From positions 108,373,088 to 108,437,087 of the forward strand of contig CM065300.1 of NCBI GenBank assembly GCA_032871835.1: a stretch of DNA of 64,000 nucleotides, given 5' to 3'. Below are positions 56,472 to 64,000 of this stretch, piece by piece. Every line of letters starts with the position of its first letter. Positions within the stretch are counted from its first letter, which is position 1. The notes under the pieces are model-generated. The model ran no database searches and was not told the origin of the DNA. It worked only from the letters and a program-made list of their open reading frames with translations. This DNA comes from Dipteronia dyeriana (taxonomy: Eukaryota; Streptophyta; Magnoliopsida; Sapindales; Sapindaceae). The position numbers and the translations under genes are program-made.

Positions 56472-57000
56472 CAGAGGGTAGCGGAGGAGGTGGTGGCGGG
56501 GGCTGTTTGGGGCTGATGGTGGTAGAAAAAAGACCGTATAAATAGAGAGTGTGAGAAAATGGGGGGTGTGAAAAGACAAAAAAGGGCACCGAGGAAGTGG
56601 AGCCGATGAGAGAGAGGTTATGGTTGATGCCGGATTTTAGGGGATTGTGAGTGATTGTGTGTTTGTTGTTTTTTTAAGGTCATTTTTAGTCATGACAATG
56701 GTTGTGTTACAATTAATTAATTTATCCTTTTAAGATAATAACTTTTTGATAAAAAAACCCAAAACTTTTTTGACATAAATCTGCCCTTTTTTTAAGTTAA
56801 AAAAAAAAATCTGCCTTAACAAGCGATGGGAATGGATAATCAAAATGTGATAAATTGACGATACAATTTTACTTGTGGTATGAATATTATGAAATTAAAT
56901 ATATGAATGAATATCCATCGAAGTAACTTTCATCATTTTGTATTCACACTAACTTTATCATAATAATCAATTTTATTATTCATTATAATGTAATTTACGT
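56472..57000 (-). promoter_or_regulatory. Upstream region of the small host gene
   Basis: A TATTTATA element (56537-56544, TATAAATA on the plus strand) lies about 70 bases before the ATG at 56471, followed by a CT-rich stretch typical of plant leaders. Farther up the sequence turns AT-rich without clear elements. Confidence 0.45.
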
Positions 57001-59040
57001 ATACTTAGTGTAATTTACGCAAACTTAATGTAATGTAGAATTGTGAGGTTATACAAAGGGTCTCTCATGACCATTGTAATTTACATACTTCTGATGAGAA
57101 CAATTGAGGAATAGAAGATTTATCTCTTTGATTTATTCTTTCTCTTCTTATCTATTAAGTTTATGTTATATATATATATACATATATTCTTATTTATTCT
57201 TAAATTAATTTGTAATACATTATCAGCACGTGTCACTTATTTTTGTGTTCAATGATATTTGGGTTGCCAAGAAATTAAATTAATAAATATATATGTGTTG
57301 CAACCTGAAGACTGCAAGAATAGAGCAAATGAACCTAAAGATTGCAAATCAAAGAACATGAAACTCGATCTGATAATTGAAAATTGTGGAATCAAAGAGC
57401 CAGAAACTTGGTCTGAAGTGTGAAGATTGCAAAATAAAAAAGCTTGAAGCTTGACATTATCTTATTTAAAATTATGAATTGCAATCAAATCGAATTATAA
57501 AATAATGAATTTATGTTTAATCATAACTTAGAGTTCTGAATTTTTATTGAACTGGTAATTATGATTTACTTTATAATTATCCAAGTATTTCAATAAGATT
57601 TACTTTATTTTTGTTTAGACGTAATTTATTTATATAACTATTTTATGAGTATGTTTTATGGTTGCCACTATATATTGGATTTTCCACAACAAAAATTTTA
57701 TTTTATTTTATTTTCAACGGTTCTTATTTCAATATTGTGATTGGAATTGATCGATGTATATGGAACCAACAATTTTGAATTCAAATATAATAGGAAATAA
57801 AAGTTTTGGATTTGAATCCAGTTGAGAAACTGAAGTTCTGAATTTGAAGATGAATCAGAAGTTTCAAGAGTCAATATGATTTTAGTAAGAATCCATCATC
57901 TTGAAATAAGGGATCACAATCTCATAGAGAGACCATAAGTTCCAACATATTGTGAAGTATTTCTTTCCCAAATTATTGGCCCAAAAAATTGATTTTCATT
58001 TATTTACTCTATTATGTTTACAATAATTTGTTTTAAAAGAAAATCTAGATGATTGTATTACGACCCTAAGATTGCAAAAATGAAGTGCAACTTGATTAGC
58101 TACTCAACTAAATACAAACAAATAAATAGGAGAAGAGAGTGAGGGTAGACCCATAGAGAGGTTCTCCTTCCTTTAAGCTTGAATTCCAGTCTCCTGAGCA
58201 CTTGTGAGTAGACAAAATATGAAGATTATGTATGGGTTTTGGATGATTTAGGAAAGAATGGTTTCTAGATCTAGAGTGAGAAAAGTGTGATGTAAAATGG
58301 TGTGTGGGCATGTGAGAATAATCAAAATCAAGTCTATTTATATGTGTCCCAAAATGGATTTGCATCACCCAGCTTCACTCTCTTTCTTCCACCCAGAGTC
58401 CTAAGTTCACACTCTTGCAAAGTATGCAATGATGGAATTTATGTATAGAATTCTAATGCATTCATACAATGTATATTTAAAAGATGGATAATGTTTGTGA
58501 ATTAGCCTAAGAATGATTCACTATGCCTTGAACGTGGAAGATCAAGCATCAACAAACATTTTCGATCAATACATATCATAGATCAAATAGGACTTTTCCT
58601 CTAGGTTGTAACGGGGCCATGGGGTTAGATGTGGTGAACAAAGAAATAGGGAAATATGAGTTCAAATATCACCAATCATAGTCAAACATACTCACACACC
58701 CCATACAAAGCTCTATTAAACATCAATTACACTTTAGCGACTAGGTATTTGCCTACAGACACATTTGTGCTTTTCAATTGTACTCTACATTGTTAGTACT
58801 ATAAAATTATTTCACAAGACTCTTTCTTTTCTTTATTTTACTTTGCCTTTTCATTTCGCATTGATTTTCTTTCTTTCATTTATTTTCTTTCTTTCATTGA
58901 TTTTCTTTCCTTGCTTTTATTTTTCGTAACTTCATTTAATCATTTTGACAATTTATCTCCTAAGTGTAAATTTTTACACTTTTACATGTTGAGCCATTTC
59001 TTGTACATTTTACATAGTTGCCTAAATACACGCTGAAAGT
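57001..59040. other. Gene-free stretch with possible decayed retroelement parts
   Basis: 57210-57236 (TAATACATTATCAGCACG) resembles an LTR end followed by the ATTATCAGCACG-type primer site of some plant Copia elements, and 57300-57450 repeats AAGATTGCAAA several times. The 86-residue frame at 58108-58368 on the minus strand has no recognisable feature. 58820-58925 is a TTTCTTTC-rich pyrimidine tract. Confidence 0.35.
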
Positions 59041-59051
59041 CCCTTAAGGTG

Positions 59052-60480
59052 TGTTTATCATAACCTAGAGAGGGGGGGGGGGGGGGGGGGGGTGGGGGTG
59101 AATAGGTTTTAATCGATTATTACCAATTTTTTTATTAGTCAATATTAACAATAATCCCAATTCAAATAAGCAACACAAATCAAGTGAAGTGCAGAAAATA
59201 AAATCCTTGATTTGTTTTACGTGAGAAACCCTCCAACCGGGTAAAACTCACCGGTTATCCTTCTTGCCACACCTCAAATCCACTATATGTAAAGATATTT
59301 ACAACCTAGGTTGACCTCTAGTCACACCATTCTCGGTCACTGACCCACCACTACTACCTAACAGGCCTTTTAAATGATTCTTGACCAATTTGCTTATACA
59401 CTACACACTAATAGTCACAAGACCTAACTCTCATAGAAGAGATCAATAACCTATGTTAATATATTAAATATTCTAAATGCAATTAATGCTAGCCAACACT
59501 AAATGCTTTTTCAAAGATATAAAAGATGTCACTAAGTACAAATCCTAGATATAGATTTCTATATGAATGCTCAAAAAGACCTAAGTAAATATAGATATGA
59601 AAGTCTAAAATCTAGTCATCAAACAAAAACCAATCAACAAGAGTTTTCATAAATCATGACAAAGACAATAAATGCAACTAACAAAAGCAATCAATTAGAA
59701 ATAATCAATATCGAAATGCAAAGCATAAAGATTTAGCTATAAGGGCAAGATACTCCTAAATGCTAGCTATCAGTAAAAACTAAACTCAAGTAACATTCAA
59801 TGTCTCAAACATGTTAGAAACAACATTAAGCAATGAGACATGCATTTAACCATTAAATAAATGATAAACCTTAGGAAAACATGTCATAAGATTTAAACAA
59901 CAGACTCTAGGGCATGTAGAGATTATCTAGTCAAAGAAAAACAAGAAGACCCATGATTAAAATATGCTAGGATGATGCTAGATGCTCATAGGAAGAAGTT
60001 TGGTTGAGTAAATGTGAGTTCTTGGAGCTTCTCTCTTTAAGAGTCAATCTCTCTCACTAAAAATGTATCTTAAAGCTCTTAAAACGAATTGTGGAAGAAG
60101 AGAGAATATATATTATAGGGCATAACAAAGCTACTTCATTTTGAAAAAACTACCCAGAATTCATGCAGTGTGCGGGTGTGGTGAGCTGGTTGAGTAGTGC
60201 ATGACCCGCACATTTCGACTACTCAAGCTGTGCCGTTGAAATTATACTGGTTGACAATCGCATAACCAGTACTGACTACTACTTGATGCACGGGTGATGG
60301 TGCGCTGGTAGACATGCGCATGACCAGCGCTATGCGGGGGTGGTGTGCAGGTAAAGGGACAAATGTACTAACTCAATAAGGTGCAAGTGTGAAGTGTGAA
60401 GAGAATGTACATATGCAATCACTGAACACAAATGCAAGGAGATTAAGTTGTAAGTGCAAGGAAGAAACAAATCAAAAGCG
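59052..60480 (-). repeat. Copia-like LTR fragment on the minus strand
   Basis: It begins TGTTTATCATAACCTAGAGAGG plus a 21-base G run (59072-59092), the reverse complement of the C-rich/CTCTAGGTT LTR 3' end seen in family D. It continues with GAGAAACCCTCCAACCGGGT (59225-59244). That segment is typical of long plant Copia LTRs. The other end is unclear because it grades into repeat R without a visible TGTT/AACA boundary. Confidence 0.55.
60183..60330. repeat. Three tandem GC-rich hairpins
   Basis: TTGAGTAGT/ACTACTCAA within 60185-60234, TACTGGTT/AACCAGTA (60245-60271), and GCGCTGGT/ACCAGCGC (60302-60330) with an inner CATGCGCATG palindrome. All are perfect stems of 8-9 bp. Confidence 0.75.
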
Positions 60481-60539
60481 GCACAAGCGGAAAATGGGGT
60501 TTGAGTATATTTTAAAAATTTTCCTTTAAAAGAAAGAAC

Positions 60540-62469
60540 TTTAACCCTTGATTAATTAACGTTTATTAAAAGTATCTCGTGACGATTGAAGTTGTACCAA
60601 ATTGAATCCGTAAGATCTTCCAATCCAATCATGACCATGAATCACCTAGGAGTGTGGGCTCCCTTGCTTTGAATTGTATACCCGAAGATGGAAATAAACT
60701 AAATATTTTTCTTTTGTTAGTCATAATTATCCTTCAAGAAAAAACCCAAGAACGTTTGGTCACTTGTGAATTAACAATCTAAGCATTGAAGCTCACGCGA
60801 ACCAGATTCGATTTTTGTACATAAAATCCTTTTGATGTAAAAGATACTAGTGCACTATCGAAAACAAAAACGTTCCCCTTTTCTCTTTAGCTTGGTCGAA
60901 TTCTACACACTATATCTATGAGTTAGCCGAATTTTATTTCGAGCAAAACTAGTTTTTTTTTCTCAAAATTCTATGTTGGCCGAAATTTCTCTTAGAATTA
61001 TATTAGCTTGGCCTAAATTTACATAGGAGTATATATAAGTTTCCAAATCCTCTCACTAGGAGGATTTACTTGTTGGCCAAGAATCCTCACTCAAAGAAGA
61101 TTTATTTTCCATACTAAGACTCCTAATCCAACTCAATAGTATTTATTCAAGAACTAATTATTGAATACAAATTAAATTGTGATTATATCAAAACTTTCTA
61201 ATTTGACCAATTGTCAATTAGAGTTTTGATAGAAATCAAATACTTCATAATTTGATGAGATGAATAAATTATTTTTATTTAACTACGTATCAAATATAGT
61301 ATTTGATATTTATCATGCTACCAACAAAAGTATGACACTAGAAGATTTTCTCCTACTAGGAAAAAGATTTTGACTTTTAATTAAATAATTAAATAACTAC
61401 CATTTAATTAAATAATAAATAAAAAACAATATAATAATCTATTATATAGCCTTGCCGCCCAAGTCCATACATGGGCCTATATTATTTTTCCAAATTTAAT
61501 AAATCCATTGGTCCTTAATAAAATGTTCACATGTGAACTAGACTCATTCGTACTAAAAGAAACAAGTCCACATGCCTTAACACAATTGTAAATGGTCCCA
61601 TAAATTGGTCCGGTAGAATATATTAAGTGATCCATGTAAGTTTGTGTGGATTGGGATCTTGGTGGCCTATCTAAATTTAAGCTCCAATAGACATAACATA
61701 ATCACAATCAACAAATGATTCAGTTAGGTCCGATCTATTAATTATAGTTCATTCCAGTAAAAAACTAAAATTGAACTCTTAATTAAAGATAGAATAAGTT
61801 AATATTCCTCATTCATACCCTAGACAATCTTAATGGAGATAGTGTATTCTCATGAAGAATATCAGTAATCGCCAAGAGGTCGTAGACCACCTATAGCTCT
61901 CCTAATTACCATATTTACTCATATGACCACATTTTGAACTTGGATATTTTGACTTGTCTAAAAGCCATATTTCAATAGACACTATTGGAAACTTAACGTT
62001 AAGATTTAATATCCAATACCACAAAACATATATATGATGAAATTTTACTCACATTTAATAAATGGTGCCACGATGTCCATTTCTATAAATGAAGCCCTCT
62101 ATCGATTAACAAATGAATATCACCAAACTATCGAGGATAGACTATGCTATATAATCGTACTCATTGATAGCTCAAATTATAACACTTGCAACCATAAGTC
62201 CATTATTTATCTCAGAATTGAGATAGACTCTTCGATTGTCTTCAAGTGAAAACTTTTATCCATTGACGGTTCTGGATAAAGTATCTCACTATGGTTCTAT
62301 TCAATGACCTTGTGCACTAGATTTATTTGCCCAAAGACGCCACAGTTTGATGATTTTAGACTCTTAATAACACATTTGATCCCACTCAAATGATAGAAAA
62401 TGAATCTACAACTTTAACAAGATAAAGACGCCCAAACCTTTATCTTAAGTTATGAATATTGTTCAAGAC
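60540..62469. repeat. Repeat R, copy 2
   Basis: 61661-62469 aligns with 1-805. The part 60540-61660 is presumably the rest of the same element, lying beyond the window edge for copy 1. No coding region; 62034-62249 is open for 71 codons but is not open in copy 1. It stops at 62469 where a family-D LTR begins. Confidence 0.65.
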
Positions 62470-63819
62470 TGAAAATACAAAACGGTTAAATGCTTAAGGC
62501 TAACCTAGAAGGGGATGGGGGAGGTGAATAAGTTAGACACCTTTTTCGACTCCCTTCAAACAACCAAATGTTTGTCCCTCTTAATTGCTTGTATCACAGT
62601 ATATATATTAATTGAAGCTAACTAATCAATATATGTAAGCATAAAAAATGGGATACAAACAAACATACACAAAGCATATAACAACAATTTTATAGTAAGA
62701 AAGTCAACTTACATATAAAGTTCTATCCATAGTATCCAAAAAAAAAATACAAATATAAGAGAGATAGGGATAGAGAAAAGATGACACAATATATAACGTG
62801 GTAAACCTCCGAAGAGGAAACATCCACGAGTTAGCTACTACCGGCAAACAAAATCTACTAGTAGATAAGAAAAGTGCAATCTCTCAAGTGGCCTCTTCAC
62901 CTAGAAACTACCCTCCTATCCTACTCATGAATATGTCACCCTCTTACTCAAAATTCTGAAGCCTCACACCTCTTGTCAAGACTTCCTCGCTCGCCCTTCC
63001 GGATCCTCACGACCCTAGTCAAGACTTCATTGCTCAACCTTCCGGATCCTCACGACCCTAGACAAGACTTCTTTACTCACACTTTCGGATCCTCACAACC
63101 TTATGCAAGACTTCTTTTCTTGACATTCCAAGGTCTCCCACCTCTTGCCAAGACTTCCTTGCTCAACAACATAGGTCTGACACCTATTGTTTAGACTTCT
63201 TCTCACAAGGCATATAGGTGATCATGAATGTAAATCGCAAACACGCATGCAATATAGAATGTTATGATCAACACATTCTATGGAAAACACTAGACATAAT
63301 CATGAATGCACATAACAGATGTAGTCTTGTCAATCATGCGTGTTTAATCCATCTAGATCATGTAAGATATGTTCAACATTAATTATAACCTAGATACATG
63401 CATAGATCTAAAACTTGAGTCACAAGATATGTTCAATTAATATATAATCAAGTTTACATATCATATACCAATAACATGCTAAAATCATGTGACAAATTCA
63501 TTTAGATTAAAGCATGAATTCTAGAGCATATTATCTATTCATGAAATCAACTAAGCACAAAAATAGCTCATAAGAACACAAGCACATGTATCATAGTGAG
63601 GTTTCGGCCAAAGAGAGCATAATACATGTGAGGGACTATTTTTCACAAAACTAAACAATTAAAGATCATCAAATAGTCCTAGAATCAAAGCTAGCACAAT
63701 ACAATCCCAAACATGTGAAAACATATGCAAAATCAAAACCTTACTCAACATGTGAGATTTCAATTGAAACTCAATCTAGCTTTAAATGAGTTCAAAACTC
63801 AAATCAAAACAATCACAAG

Positions 63820-63859
<40 letters not shown>

Positions 63860-64000
63860 TGAAGAAGAAAACCCAAGGCAATTGACGAAGTTTTAAAAGA
63901 AAAATTTGAGAGAAAATCAATACCTTAGTTGATTTGGTGTAGTCCTGTTTTTGTGAGGTTAGACTCCAAAAACAGCAGTAAAACTAACTCAAACCTTCAG
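62470..64000 (-). repeat. Family-D LTR on the minus strand, runs off the window
   Basis: Starts TGAAAATAC (reverse complement of the ..TATTTTCA LTR end) and then mirrors the D LTR: CCTAGAAGGGG tract, GTGGTAAACCTCCGAAGAGG, a six-unit hairpin array (62962-63206), TAGACTT...CATGAATG and TAGAACTTGAG-like text. A compound (CA)13 plus (TA)n microsatellite is at 63821-63859. The other end and any internal region lie outside. Confidence 0.85.

Noticed and set aside
56221..56589. Proline-rich 122-residue frame and plus-strand frames at 56224-56460
   Set aside because: Shadows of the GC-rich host gene at 56076-56471, whose own frame has the conserved-looking C-terminus.
58108..58368. 86-residue minus-strand frame rich in His and Ser
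   Set aside because: No recognisable motif, weak start context and AT-rich surroundings; it looks like chance.
62034..62249. 71-residue frame in repeat R
   Set aside because: The homologous segment at about 380-570 has different stops, so the frame is not conserved.

Overview
The window is intergenic, repeat-packed nuclear DNA from a flowering plant, most likely a eudicot. It is AT-rich and holds plant-type Copia and Tat/Gypsy retrotransposons, MITEs and an integrated pararetrovirus of the florendovirus type. The species cannot be named from the sequence. I see one convincing intact host gene, a small uncharacterised protein at 56076-56471 on the minus strand. Almost everything else is nested, broken mobile DNA.

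Layout. 1-1044: repeat R, whose second copy lies at about 61660-62469. 1045-1794: 3' end of a long LTR (family D). 1808-2047: a short open frame with a gene-like leader. 3936-4491: a hAT-type MITE with an 8-bp target duplication. 5215-5836: a possible LTR. 5890-18395: endogenous pararetrovirus, made of one nearly full-length unit (5890-13870, minus strand) followed by a second copy scrambled into nine blocks in both orientations. 18396-26070: a hairpin-rich MITE split by Copia element A (18715-25841, TSD ATAAC). 26638-37986: Tat-lineage Gypsy element B (TSD ATATA), with two RNase H domains, a tandem-repeat block and an antisense extra ORF. 38111-55325: Copia element C (minus, same family as A), interrupted by the non-autonomous long-LTR element D (38440-47696, TSD ATATA) and by a solo Tat LTR (49942-50856, TSD CATGT). 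55600-59050: unique-looking DNA around the host gene. 59052 to about 60480: another Copia-like LTR fragment (minus). 60540-62469: repeat R. From 62470 to the window end: a family-D LTR on the minus strand.

Order of events from nesting: Copia C was in place before D and the solo LTR entered it. A 274-bp host segment (S) lies on both sides of C, while the 5-bp flanks of C do not match. This suggests unequal recombination between two Copia insertions. Element B later landed in the left S copy only.

The most interesting signals are structural. Family-D LTRs carry arrays of up to seven tandem ~43-bp hairpins whose paired bases change together from unit to unit. The untranslated leader of Copia A carries five short hairpins, also with compensatory stem changes and each followed by an ACTGATTT-like tail. 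The site just after the Copia LTR is complementary to a stretch inside the LTR. In the virus, the stop codon of ORF1 and the start codon of ORF2 overlap as ATGA. All retroelement and viral reading frames are disrupted, so none looks able to move or replicate on its own.
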